A DNA stretch of 8,588 nt from Bacteroidota bacterium (GCA_002686705.1 NYYH01000014.1:1-8588), one strand, 5' to 3'. Numbered from the stretch's first letter, positions 1 to 7,284 are shown. Program-made: numbers and translations. Notes: a model not told the origin generated them from the sequence alone.

Positions 1-374
1 TTCCTGAATTTTTTACAATATTTTTACCCGGATGGGCGATTAATGTAGCGCAAATTATTCATAGCGATGAAGCGTTATTGGCAGTAGGTTTCATTTTTAC
101 AATTCACTTCTTTAATACTCATCTACGACCTGAATCTTTCCCAATGGATACAGTAATTTTCACAGGATATGTTCCATTGGAAGAATATAAAAAGGACAGA
201 CCTCGCGAGTATAAAGCATTGGTTAAGTCAGGTAAATTAGACAAAGTTGTGGTCGAAAAAGATATGTCTCCTTCATGGATTAAATCTGTAAAAATATTTG
301 GCTATTTTTTCTTAGCACTGGGTATTGGAATGGTGTTCCTTATTATTTATTCATTAATAGCAGGAGTTTATTAA
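1..374 (+). CDS. Membrane cytochrome b domain protein, C-terminal part (5' truncated by window edge)
   Basis: The reading frame is open from base 3 to the TAA at 372-374, giving about 123 residues with no start inside the window; a TTG at 78 is only an internal codon. Visible features are a membrane helix with histidines (IIHSDEALLA...FTIHFFNTHLRPE), then a charged loop containing the signature LRPESFPMD...TGYVPLEEYKKDRPREY, then a last helix (WIKSVKIFGYFFLALGIGM...). From memory, this arrangement is typical of the C-terminal end of cytochrome b/b6-like proteins that work with multiheme c cytochromes, such as the cytochrome b domain of Geobacter CbcL. The His residues are candidate heme b ligands. 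The likely role is quinol oxidation in the inner membrane, with electrons passed to periplasmic heme c. It is followed 133 bp later by a secreted tetraheme cytochrome, a plausible partner. Whether an N-terminal multiheme region exists lies outside the window. Confidence 0.7.
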   Translation, partial: PEFFTIFLPGWAINVAQIIHSDEALLAVGFIFTIHFFNTHLRPESFPMDTVIFTGYVPLEEYKKDRPREYKALVKSGKLDKVVVEKDMSPSWIKSVKIFGYFFLALGIGMVFLIIYSLIAGVY

Positions 375-409
375 ATAAGAAAAATTATAGTGTTAAATTT
401 GGACTGATC

Positions 410-440
410 ATTGCATTATATATTTTATTTAGTAAATTTG
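410..440 (+). promoter_or_regulatory. Putative Bacteroidetes-type promoter for the tetraheme cytochrome gene
   Basis: A TAAATTTG at 433-440 matches the Bacteroidetes -7 element TAnnTTTG. It is preceded, with a 19-nt spacer, by ATTG at 410-413, close to the -33 TTTG/TTG element. The predicted start would leave a leader of roughly 60 nt before the ATG codons at 508 and 514. A second TAAATTTG at 394-401 has no matching -33 element. The match is by eye only; AT-rich DNA produces such octamers fairly easily. Confidence 0.4.
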
Positions 441-507
441 AAGCTGGATATTTATAAGAAAATTAACATAATTAAATAACTAAATTACAAACCATAAATT
501 TAATGTC

Positions 508-1002
508 ATGTATATGAAAAGTATTTTAATTACATGTGTTCTTCTATTTCTAGGAGGGACCTCTTTAACAGCTCAAGACTATGAATACATAGGAGCTGCA
601 AAATGTAAAATGTGTCATAACAAAGCAACCACAGGAGCCCAATATAAAATATGGGCAGCATCAAAACATGCTAAGGCAATGGAATCCCTTGTTGGTGATG
701 AAAAAACAGATCCAAACTGTATTAAATGTCATTCAACTGCAGGTGGTGTAGACGAAGACTTAATTGTAACTTTAAAAATTACAGAAGGTGTTTCATGCGA
801 ATCATGTCACGGGCCAGGTAGTGGTTACAAATCAAATACTGTAATGAAGAGTCGTGAAAAATCGCTGGCAAAAGGATTGATAATGCCAACTGAAGTAGTT
901 TGCACACAATGCCATAACGATGAAAGCCCACATTTTAATGGATTTAATTATGATGAGGCTGTAAAGAAAATTGCTCATCCGGTTCCACCAAAGGATGAAT
1001 AG
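508..1002 (+). CDS. Secreted tetraheme cytochrome c (cytochrome c554-like family)
   Basis: This is a periplasmic electron carrier of 164 residues. It has a Sec signal peptide (hydrophobic residues 6-21, likely cleavage near T21-A22-Q23) and four CXXCH heme-binding motifs: CKMCH (33-37), CIKCH (71-75), CESCH (97-101) and CTQCH (132-136). Extra histidines (for example H54, H142 and H157) could serve as distal ligands. The pattern AAKCKMCHNK...W..SKHAKAME...C.KCHS...GVSCESCHGPG resembles the cytochrome c554/c-prime type family, in which four hemes form a short electron wire. ATG at 508 and ATG at 514 are both possible starts; the second gives the more usual M-K-S-I-L signal peptide, and neither has a Shine-Dalgarno. 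The upstream cytochrome b fragment on the same strand is the probable electron donor or acceptor. Transcription should end at the hairpin directly downstream. The natural substrate, if it has one beyond electron transfer, is unknown. Confidence 0.85.
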   Translation: MYMKSILITCVLLFLGGTSLTAQDYEYIGAAKCKMCHNKATTGAQYKIWAASKHAKAMESLVGDEKTDPNCIKCHSTAGGVDEDLIVTLKITEGVSCESCHGPGSGYKSNTVMKSREKSLAKGLIMPTEVVCTQCHNDESPHFNGFNYDEAVKKIAHPVPPKDE

Positions 1003-1012
1003 ATTTAGTTTC

Positions 1013-1067
1013 TTACAAATAAAAACTCCCTTTACTAATTACTAATAAAGGGAGTTTTTATTTGTAA
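1013..1067. terminator. Bidirectional rho-independent terminator between convergent genes
   Basis: A perfect 22-bp inverted repeat (arms 1013-1034 and 1046-1067) surrounds an 11-nt loop. The inner stem holds the GC-rich ACTCCCTTTA / TAAAGGGAGT core. The outer stem consists of A-rich and T-rich runs, so a U-tract follows the core hairpin on either strand. It lies 10 bp after the stop of the tetraheme cytochrome and 7 bp after the stop of the convergent minus-strand gene, so it can serve both. Confidence 0.9.
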
Positions 1068-1074
1068 CCTACTA

Positions 1075-2706
1075 TTATTTTTTCTTTTTGTTTTTTCTTG
1101 AATAGTAAATCGAAAGTCCTATTGAAATAATTGCCAGGAACATTAATGCTAGTATACGAAATACTAATTCAATTTTTGCTAAATCAACAATGAATAAGTA
1201 AAATGTGGCCGCTATCATTGTGCCAAGTGCCAAATACCTATATTTTACATTTTTCAATATCAAACTCAATGCAAAGTAAATAACTGCAACTGCTGTCCAT
1301 GATAATGTAATGTACCTGGCAGGAATTAAATGATATAGCGTAATCAGAACCATAATGAATCCTATAACCAAATAAATATTTCGTAATAAATCTGTTCTAA
1401 TTGTAAGTCCGTCTTTTTTCCAATTCAACACGCGTGCTGTTACTAAAGCTACAAGAGAAAAGGAGATATTTATTGCATTTGTTTGCACTGAAGTGCTCAA
1501 GTAAAAAATTAGTAATGAAATAAATAGTAAAGTGTTCATGCCTACAATAAACTTACTCCTGAACCAAATAGCCATTGTAACTACAAGTAGACTTTGAATT
1601 GCAAGGAGAAAATAAGCTCGTGGAAAATCATAAATGCCATGAACTGCAATACTAAATGTAACAAAACCATATAACGCATAGAATGCTGCTAGGATTTTCC
1701 AATTTGATCGTATTTGAAGCAATACTGAATAAAGAAGGCAAAATGCAGATATTGATCCTATTAGTAATACATAATTATCAGGGAAGAAAGTCATGACATT
1801 TAGCAGAAGCAATGTTGAAAATCCAAGGCCGTTAAGTATAATTGCACTAATAATTCCACTTTTAGAGAATAATTCAGATTTATTAATTAAAGCAATTAAT
1901 GAATACAACCCTCCTATAGCAAATAGATAAATGAACCCTAAATTATGAATCTTAATTGCTTGTAAAGGATTACCCATAATTGGGTTGTTAAAGAACCAAA
2001 ATAAATTGATCAGGTAAACAAGAATAATTGAAAGATAAACTATCCTAATCCAACCAAAACGATACAAAAACACAACCGAAATTGTTGCGATGACAGCAGC
2101 CATTGGTAACATAAAATGGGTTGTGTCGCTTACTATGGCAACAATACTTAATAACAACAATGCTGTACCGGTTTGCAATAATGATTTCCGCTTAACAGAG
2201 AAAAATAATTGAATAACTGACACAATTGTCAATAGAGTTAGTCCAATCGCTTTACTTGAAACAACTGGACTTACAGTATAAAAATGCAATCTGAGTGTAA
2301 CGTAAAAAAGAAGTAAATAGGCATTCAAATTAAATATGGATGCCATTTTGGGGTTATTCCTTTTTAGAAAGTGAGCCAGGACAAAAATACCGGCAACAGA
2401 AATATAACCAAAAACAGATGATGCTAGCTGATAACCTGAATTTTGAATGTATTGTATCAAAAATGATAATCCAAAAAACAATACAATATTACCTAGCCAG
2501 GCTAAAACCGATTCACCTATAACTGATTCTAGTATAGTCTCATCTGAGATTTTCCTAGTTTCCTCGCCAGGCTTAATAGTAGAATCTTTGTCATCTGGCA
2601 AATAATCAATATTAAGCCCCTTTTCGATACGTAATATCCTTGCTTCAAGCTCATTAAGCCTGGATACGATTTCCCTTTTTCCTAACTCATTATGGTTTTC
2701 ATCCAT
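1075..2706 (-). CDS. Polytopic membrane protein, DUF2339-like
   Basis: The product is 543 residues. A short soluble N-terminus has a probable coiled coil at about 8-35 (KREIVSRLNELEARILRIEK) and a charged linker (36-58). The rest is almost continuously hydrophobic from about residue 62, with well over ten helices, and ends in a basic KKKK tail. The layout of N-terminal coiled coil, then an E-S-x-I-G-E-S...WLGN...GLSFLIQY start to the membrane region (60-86), then a final helix with RILALMFLAIISIGLSIYYSRK is what I recall for DUF2339 proteins, which have no established function. No heme, Fe-S or quinone motif is visible. It follows the NrfD gene by 67 bp on the same strand. TATTTTTG (2753-2746, minus strand) fits a -7 promoter element but no -33 element is evident, so read-through and a separate transcript are both possible. 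The link with the electron-transfer genes may be coincidental. Confidence 0.6.
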   Translation of the reverse strand: MDENHNELGKREIVSRLNELEARILRIEKGLNIDYLPDDKDSTIKPGEETRKISDETILESVIGESVLAWLGNIVLFFGLSFLIQYIQNSGYQLASSVFGYISVAGIFVLAHFLKRNNPKMASIFNLNAYLLLFYVTLRLHFYTVSPVVSSKAIGLTLLTIVSVIQLFFSVKRKSLLQTGTALLLLSIVAIVSDTTHFMLPMAAVIATISVVFLYRFGWIRIVYLSIILVYLINLFWFFNNPIMGNPLQAIKIHNLGFIYLFAIGGLYSLIALINKSELFSKSGIISAIILNGLGFSTLLLLNVMTFFPDNYVLLIGSISAFCLLYSVLLQIRSNWKILAAFYALYGFVTFSIAVHGIYDFPRAYFLLAIQSLLVVTMAIWFRSKFIVGMNTLLFISLLIFYLSTSVQTNAINISFSLVALVTARVLNWKKDGLTIRTDLLRNIYLVIGFIMVLITLYHLIPARYITLSWTAVAVIYFALSLILKNVKYRYLALGTMIAATFYLFIVDLAKIELVFRILALMFLAIISIGLSIYYSRKNKKKK

Positions 2707-2773
2707 AATTCTTATACTTTCCTAAATAATTAGGCAAACGCAACACAAAAATATCTCTTTCCTTAAAATTCTG

Positions 2774-3970
2774 TTAATCCTCTAATTCCTCAGCTTTCTT
2801 CCAAGGTGGTAATAACCAGAGGAGTATAGCCAAAATAATGAAAGGTACGACAAACCACAATACAGATAACCAAACATCTGCACCCCCAATTAAATTGACC
2901 TTATAACTAGTGAATCCATAAAAACTCTTTGAGAAAAGCTGTCCGCCAATAACTACATTCCATCTCATATAGAAGATACCAACTAACACACATATACTTA
3001 TTATCCAATAAATAATCCTCCTTATTTTTTCTCTTGGATTTTTAAATTGCATAATACCCAGAGTAACTACAGGAATTATTACGCCTACCCCGATTTGCAT
3101 TATAAAGAATGTAAAAAATAATTTACCACGAACAAGTATTTTTAATATATCAAACGACTCATCTGCTTCATAAATTCTATGGATTTGATCCAAACTTTCC
3201 AAAGTAAAATCTATTATCAGTATGTATAATAAATATTTTGCAATTGTATCTAAGGCTAACATATCAGGCTTCTGCTTACGCAGATATGAGACACCCATGT
3301 ATATAAACATCACAAGTGCAATTCCTGAAACCATAGCTGAGAAAATAAAAATTACAGGCATCATAACTGTTGACCACCATGGATTTGCTTTAATGGATCC
3401 AAAAATAAATCCAACATAACCATGTAGTAGGAATGCTGATGGTATACCAACTACTGTAATAAAATAGCCGATCTTTTCATCTGTTTTTCTTGATTTAGGT
3501 GAAGTTTCAAATACCCATAAACAAAGCACCTTATAAACAAAGCGCATAAAACCTTTTTTTTGTTGGGACCATATTACCATATCATATCTATAGTCGAACC
3601 ATATTTCGAGTAATAATACAACCATTAAATACCATAAATACACAAAACCGAAAATGGCCATTGCAGAAGTTAAATGAGGAGTTACTAACATTTCATAGAA
3701 CCGCCATGGTTGACCTAAATGGGTGATTAAAGGCATTGTAGCTACTAACATAAAAGATAAAGCTGTTAGCAAAGAAATTTCATAAGTAGGTCTCAATGCC
3801 TTAATATCAAAAACTCGGTTTAAGGATGCAAGGATAAATGCTCCGGCAACTAGTCCTGTAACGTAGGGATACATAACAATTAACAAATCCCAGTTTAAGG
3901 CAATTTCATTCGGATATATATAGCCATCAAGGTTGGCTAATGCTTCATATAGAGTTTCATTTTTATCCAT
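2774..3970 (-). CDS. nrfD: NrfD/PsrC-family membrane subunit of quinone oxidoreductase (module 2)
   Basis: This 398-residue integral membrane protein has about nine helices. The symbol denotes the family only, not nitrite reduction. Family hallmarks are the first helix (LLIVMYPYVTGLVAGAFILASL, about 28-50) and the loop HLGQPWRF followed by TPHLTSAMAIFGFVY. The latter corresponds to the DLGxPxR...S region near the quinone site of PsrC-like proteins; here His replaces the usual Asp. The family exchanges electrons and protons with menaquinone and docks to a four-cluster ferredoxin. That partner is encoded immediately upstream, with stop and start overlapping as TAATG (1 nt), and the start is set by a strong Shine-Dalgarno inside the ferredoxin gene. 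No catalytic molybdoprotein is nearby, so electrons probably go to or come from heme c. The C-terminus is acidic (EELED). Confidence 0.85.
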   Translation of the reverse strand: MDKNETLYEALANLDGYIYPNEIALNWDLLIVMYPYVTGLVAGAFILASLNRVFDIKALRPTYEISLLTALSFMLVATMPLITHLGQPWRFYEMLVTPHLTSAMAIFGFVYLWYLMVVLLLEIWFDYRYDMVIWSQQKKGFMRFVYKVLCLWVFETSPKSRKTDEKIGYFITVVGIPSAFLLHGYVGFIFGSIKANPWWSTVMMPVIFIFSAMVSGIALVMFIYMGVSYLRKQKPDMLALDTIAKYLLYILIIDFTLESLDQIHRIYEADESFDILKILVRGKLFFTFFIMQIGVGVIIPVVTLGIMQFKNPREKIRRIIYWIISICVLVGIFYMRWNVVIGGQLFSKSFYGFTSYKVNLIGGADVWLSVLWFVVPFIILAILLWLLPPWKKAEELED

Positions 3971-4734
3971 TAGTGCACCTCCTGACTTAAATCATTATAA
4001 AATAATTTAGATTCTGTATTTAATTGTGGTTTTAGTACTGCACAATTGTTGTCTTTTATGAATTGAGATATTGCACTCTTTTTATCATTCAAATCACCAT
4101 ATATTCTAGCTTCAGTTGGGTAAGCCATCATACATGCCGGATCCAAATCTTTTTTTATTCGATGATAGCAGAGGGTACATTTATCAATAACTCCTTTATC
4201 ATAATCTACATACCTACAACCATAAGGACAGGCTTGAAGACAATATCCACAGCCTATACAATAATTTTGGTCAACTAAGGCTATACCTTCTGGAGATTCA
4301 AACGAGGCACCTACCGGGCAAACCTGGGTACACGGAGATTTTGCACAGTGGTTACACATTTTTGGAACAAAAAATGTTTTGTAAATTTCTTCATCAGGTA
4401 CTGGCTGTGTAAAACCATCGATACCACCATTAGGTGATGAAACTATTATTTCGTCATCATTAGTAATTGTATATTGTTCTACCCAGTTACGAAAATAGAA
4501 GGGCTCATTTGGCACATTGTTTTCCACTTTACATACTCTGGCACAACTGGCGCAGCCAATACATTTTTCAATATCAATGCCTATGCCATACCACTTTCCT
4601 TTACCTTTTGGTCTTTTGGTGGCATAAACCATCTTTAAAGGGTTAAGCAAGGAAACCATAACAATGCCTCCTGCAAACATACTTGAGTTCTTTATGAAAT
4701 CACGTCTTGAGAAATTTTCTTTTTTTATAGCCAT
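3970..4734 (-). CDS. Tat-exported four-cluster ferredoxin-type subunit (module 2), one ligand Cys replaced
   Basis: This 254-residue electron-transfer subunit is of the PsrB/NrfC/HybA/DsrO type, expected on the periplasmic side bound to the NrfD protein. The Tat signal is SRRDFIK (9-15) followed by a hydrophobic stretch (19-30). Cluster motifs are CIGCASCARVC (58-68), CNHCAKSPCTQVCP (127-140), CIGCGYCLQACP (159-170), and CTLC (186-189) with ACMMAYP (200-206). The last motif normally reads CxxxCP, but residue 205 is Tyr (codon TAC, 4122-4120) instead of Cys. In this family the final Cys completes the cluster held by the first three Cys of motif I, so that cluster may be altered, three-iron or absent. 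The gene begins inside the end of the monoheme cytochrome gene (10-nt overlap) and runs 1 nt into nrfD, indicating tight co-translation. ATG at 4734 gives the expected Tat N-terminus. Confidence 0.85.
   Translation of the reverse strand: MAIKKENFSRRDFIKNSSMFAGGIVMVSLLNPLKMVYATKRPKGKGKWYGIGIDIEKCIGCASCARVCKVENNVPNEPFYFRNWVEQYTITNDDEIIVSSPNGGIDGFTQPVPDEEIYKTFFVPKMCNHCAKSPCTQVCPVGASFESPEGIALVDQNYCIGCGYCLQACPYGCRYVDYDKGVIDKCTLCYHRIKKDLDPACMMAYPTEARIYGDLNDKKSAISQFIKDNNCAVLKPQLNTESKLFYNDLSQEVH
3977..3983 (-). promoter_or_regulatory. Perfect Shine-Dalgarno of the module 2 NrfD gene
   Basis: AGGAGGT on the minus strand ends 6 nt before the ATG at 3970. It lies within the last codons (Gln-Glu-Val) of the upstream ferredoxin gene. 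It fully complements the usual anti-Shine-Dalgarno and fixes the start codon. The other gene starts in this window lack a comparable site, as is normal in Bacteroidetes, so this one stands out. Together with the TAATG overlap it suggests coupled or boosted translation of the membrane subunit. Confidence 0.75.
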
Positions 4735-4934
4735 GGTTGATGGGGATTATGACACATTACACATGTTTCCATTTGAACATATTTGGCCTCTTTATCAGCT
4801 ATCTCAGTAAGAGCATAGCCGCGATAGGCCCCGTATTCTCTCCATGATTCAGGTGTAAATATTACTTTCAGACCAATCATTAGTCCGATGAATACCGCAA
4901 AAACTATTAATAATCGTTTTACTTGAACTGGCAT
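4725..4934 (-). CDS. Small membrane-anchored monoheme cytochrome c (module 2)
   Basis: The product is 69 residues: one N-terminal membrane anchor (about 8-26, LLIVFAVFIGLMIGLKVIF), a short linker with TPESWREYGAYRGYALTEIA (27-46), and a single heme motif CVMCH (58-62) followed by NPHQPWL at the C-terminus. The linker resembles larger inner-membrane multiheme cytochromes found beside NrfD/ferredoxin pairs. In those, as I recall, the first heme motif is followed by more CXXCH motifs and the protein ends in a CxxCHNPH-type motif. Here the first motif runs straight into the CHNPH-like ending, so this looks like a shortened form. The reading frame is intact and overlaps the ferredoxin start by 10 nt, which argues against a sequencing frameshift. 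The likely job is to pass electrons between the ferredoxin subunit and soluble periplasmic cytochromes. A 124-bp gap with no clear promoter or terminator separates it from module 1. Confidence 0.65.
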   Translation of the reverse strand: MPVQVKRLLIVFAVFIGLMIGLKVIFTPESWREYGAYRGYALTEIADKEAKYVQMETCVMCHNPHQPWL

Positions 4935-5058
4935 AATAAATTAAAATTAAAGGTTAAGTTGATTATAATTTATAGATTATTTTATTCATGATCTTATGAC
5001 ATTACCAATCAATCCTTTAGATTTTAACAATAGTATTATTTTCTTAGCAGAGGGCAGT

Positions 5059-6309
5059 TTATGTATTAGTTTTATTATTCACATCTAATTTCTTCTTCTT
5101 ACTTACACTTTTAATACTAAATCCTTCGTATAGAATAGCAATGGCAATTTTTGAAAAGAACGTAAAGAGCAATGCCCCAAATGAAAAAATCATTACAGCA
5201 GTGCGCACTTCAACATCAGAAGGAACATAAAAGTAATATTGCCCTAGAGCATCAGGAGTAAATCCGGGTACAATCAAGGTTATTCCTTTTTCCAAATAAA
5301 CACTAAAATAAATAAGTACTGCTCCTATATTTAATGTAAGGAAGTTTTTTCGGGTTTTGGGGATTAAAAAAAGAAGAAATGCCGTTAAAGCCATGAAAAA
5401 AGAAGACCAACCGTATATGGCAATCTCTCTGTTTTTCTCCACTCCTAACAATAAATATTCCCAATAAACAATGTGTTCAGTGTCTGAGTAAAATTCTTTA
5501 AATAATTCTGAGACAGTAAAGAAAATATATATAAACATTGCATAAACCATTAATTCTGCAATTGTAAATATTGCTTCATCTTTAATCTCAAATTTTGTAG
5601 TTTTTCTTAGAACTTGAAATATTAGTATTAACAATGCCGGCCCTGAACAAAAAGCCGTAGCTAAAAATCTAGGTGCAAGTAAAGCACTATTCCAATAAGG
5701 TCGAGCAGGTAGTGCATTAAAAAGAAATGCTGTCACAGTATGAATTGCAATTGCAGCAGGAATACTTAACAATACTAATGGCCAGATCAAGGATTTATTA
5801 TATTCCTTATTATGAAATTGTCTAAATAATAAATGTGTAACTATAATAAGATTTAATACGAAATATGCTAATAGAGCAAAGAAGTCCCAAGATAAAATAG
5901 ATGACGGAAAATTCATTGTTCCAATAACCGGAACCATATGCCAAAAACGTAATGGATCACCAATATCAACCATTATAAATAATAAGCACATAATAACAGC
6001 ACAAATAGCTAGTATTTCACCAAAAATCACAATTTCCTTAATTGGTCCCCAATTGTATATATATGCAGGAATAACTAACACAACAGCTGCAGCAGCAACA
6101 CCAACTAAAAAGGTAAAATTTCCAATATAGAAGGCCCAGGAAACAGAGTCTCTCATATTTGTTACAATTAAACCCTCTTGCAATTGATTATAATACCCAA
6201 ATGCTCCCCATACAATTAAAACGAATAGAAAAAATAAGCAGGAGTAATATACTCTTCCACCTTTGGTAATGATCCTAAAACTTCCAACTATAAACCGTAA
6301 AAAACTCAT
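5059..6309 (-). CDS. nrfD: NrfD/DsrP-type ten-helix membrane subunit of quinone oxidoreductase (module 1)
   Basis: This 416-residue protein has about ten predicted helices, a usual length for the DsrP/CbcU-like branch of the NrfD family. The symbol is used at family level. Recognisable segments are NQLQEGLIVTNMRDSVSWAF...NFTFLVGVAAAAVVLVIPAY in the first two helices, VDIGDPLRFWHM (conserved DIGxPxRF loop linked to the quinone site), a SSILSWDFFALLAY helix, and AIHTVTAFLFNALPARPYWNSALLAPRFLATAFCSGPALLIL. The tail is basic and polar (KSVSKKKKLD). It should exchange electrons with menaquinone and pass them via the adjacent four-cluster ferredoxin to the tetraheme lipoprotein. It follows the ferredoxin gene by 42 bp. 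It differs clearly from the downstream NrfD protein in helix count and loop sequence (DIGDPLRF versus HLGQPWRF), so the two are not a recent tandem duplication. Confidence 0.88.
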   Translation of the reverse strand: MSFLRFIVGSFRIITKGGRVYYSCLFFLFVLIVWGAFGYYNQLQEGLIVTNMRDSVSWAFYIGNFTFLVGVAAAAVVLVIPAYIYNWGPIKEIVIFGEILAICAVIMCLLFIMVDIGDPLRFWHMVPVIGTMNFPSSILSWDFFALLAYFVLNLIIVTHLLFRQFHNKEYNKSLIWPLVLLSIPAAIAIHTVTAFLFNALPARPYWNSALLAPRFLATAFCSGPALLILIFQVLRKTTKFEIKDEAIFTIAELMVYAMFIYIFFTVSELFKEFYSDTEHIVYWEYLLLGVEKNREIAIYGWSSFFMALTAFLLFLIPKTRKNFLTLNIGAVLIYFSVYLEKGITLIVPGFTPDALGQYYFYVPSDVEVRTAVMIFSFGALLFTFFSKIAIAILYEGFSIKSVSKKKKLDVNNKTNT

Positions 6310-6351
6310 ATTTAACTATTTTAAATGTATCAAATATTAAAAAGCATAAAA

Positions 6352-7251
6352 CTATACACCGAAAAAATAATAGAATTTAGGTTGAGTGTTAAGCTCTTCT
6401 TTAAAAATAAGCACCCTTTTATTTTCTAGTATATATCTTATTTCACTATCAGGGTCTAATAAGTTTCCAAATTTTCGTGCTCCTGTAGGACAAATTTCAA
6501 CACAAGAGGGGTATTTACCGTCTCTTACCCGTTGGATACAAAAAGTGCATTTTTCAACAACTCCCTTCATTCGTGGCCTGTTACCTAGATATGATGTTAT
6601 AGGATTAACTTCTTCATCAGGTATATATGGTTCGCCCCAGTTGAAATGTCTTGCACCATATGGGCAAGCCGCCATGCAATATCTACAACCAATGCACCAA
6701 TTATAATCAACTACAACAATTCCATCTTCTTCTTGCCAAGTGGCCTTTGTGGGGCAAACCGTTGTACACTGTGGATTTCTGCATTGTTGACAAGCAACTG
6801 GCATATAAAAATGTCCTTCTTCAGGAACCACCTCAGGATTATAATGAATATCTGCATGAGTTAGGTCGATACCTTTTTGATTTTCCATCTGAAGTACCTG
6901 TATCCAATGAACTTGAGGGTCACGAGATTGATTATTTTCCTCTACACAAGCATATACACATCTTCTACATCCAATACATCGTGATAAATCGAGGCCATAT
7001 CCAAACAGTACTCCATCGATTGGAGGTTTATCTGTTACACTGAACTCTTTGCCATATTTTTCAGAATATTCTTTCTCAAGTCTTATTAGGATATCTTCCT
7101 TTTCCGCTCTAGTTAATGTTTTGAAATTATTTTGTAAAAATTCATCTAGTTCGTCCGATGTACAACTTGCTAAAGCAGCAGTACCTGCAGCCAAAACGGG
7201 CAATTTCTTTAAAAAATCTCGTCGTGAATTATTTTTTTCTTTTTTCTGCAT
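6352..7251 (-). CDS. Tat-exported four-[4Fe-4S] ferredoxin-type subunit (module 1, DsrO/CbcT-like)
   Basis: This 299-residue electron-transfer subunit should lie between the NrfD protein and the heme lipoprotein. The Tat signal is SRRDFLKK (9-16) plus a hydrophobic stretch ending in L27-A28-S29-C30, a good lipobox, so it could be a Tat-exported lipoprotein. Residues 34-75 form a helical spacer (NFKTLTRAEKEDILIRLEKEY). Cluster motifs are all complete: CIGCRRCVYAC (92-102), CQQCRNPQCTTVCP (154-167), CIGCRYCMAACP (186-197), and CTFC (235-238) with SCVEICP (249-255). That gives 16 Cys ligands for four clusters. The long insert before motif II and the PYIPDEEVNP segment (208-217) are typical of DsrO-like proteins. 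It lies 33 bp after a small Tat gene whose product resembles its N-terminal 80 residues. A 13-bp dyad (CACAAAATTTGTG, 7256-7268) sits just before the start codon, of unknown meaning. Confidence 0.9.
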   Translation of the reverse strand: MQKKEKNNSRRDFLKKLPVLAAGTAALASCTSDELDEFLQNNFKTLTRAEKEDILIRLEKEYSEKYGKEFSVTDKPPIDGVLFGYGLDLSRCIGCRRCVYACVEENNQSRDPQVHWIQVLQMENQKGIDLTHADIHYNPEVVPEEGHFYMPVACQQCRNPQCTTVCPTKATWQEEDGIVVVDYNWCIGCRYCMAACPYGARHFNWGEPYIPDEEVNPITSYLGNRPRMKGVVEKCTFCIQRVRDGKYPSCVEICPTGARKFGNLLDPDSEIRYILENKRVLIFKEELNTQPKFYYFFGV

Positions 7252-7284
7252 ACTTCACAAAATTTGTGTCAAATATTTATAAAA

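Noticed and set aside
2721..2734. CCTAA-ATAA-TTAGG hairpin between NrfD and the DUF2339-like gene as a terminator
   Set aside because: The stem has only 5 bp, is AT-rich, and lacks a following U-run on the minus strand.
2340..4278. + strand open frames of 60-71 codons within the minus-strand genes
   Set aside because: They are short, antisense to genes with strong family signatures, and carry no start signals.
4725..4760. Frameshift or sequencing error ending the monoheme cytochrome early
   Set aside because: The stop falls exactly in a normal overlap with the next start and the C-terminal residues CHNPHQPW look native; an in-frame deletion explains it better.
6386..7043. Overlapping + strand open frames of 72-130 codons
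   Set aside because: They lie antisense to the well-supported four-cluster ferredoxin, have no family features, and contain low-quality composition such as translated antisense of Cys-rich motifs.
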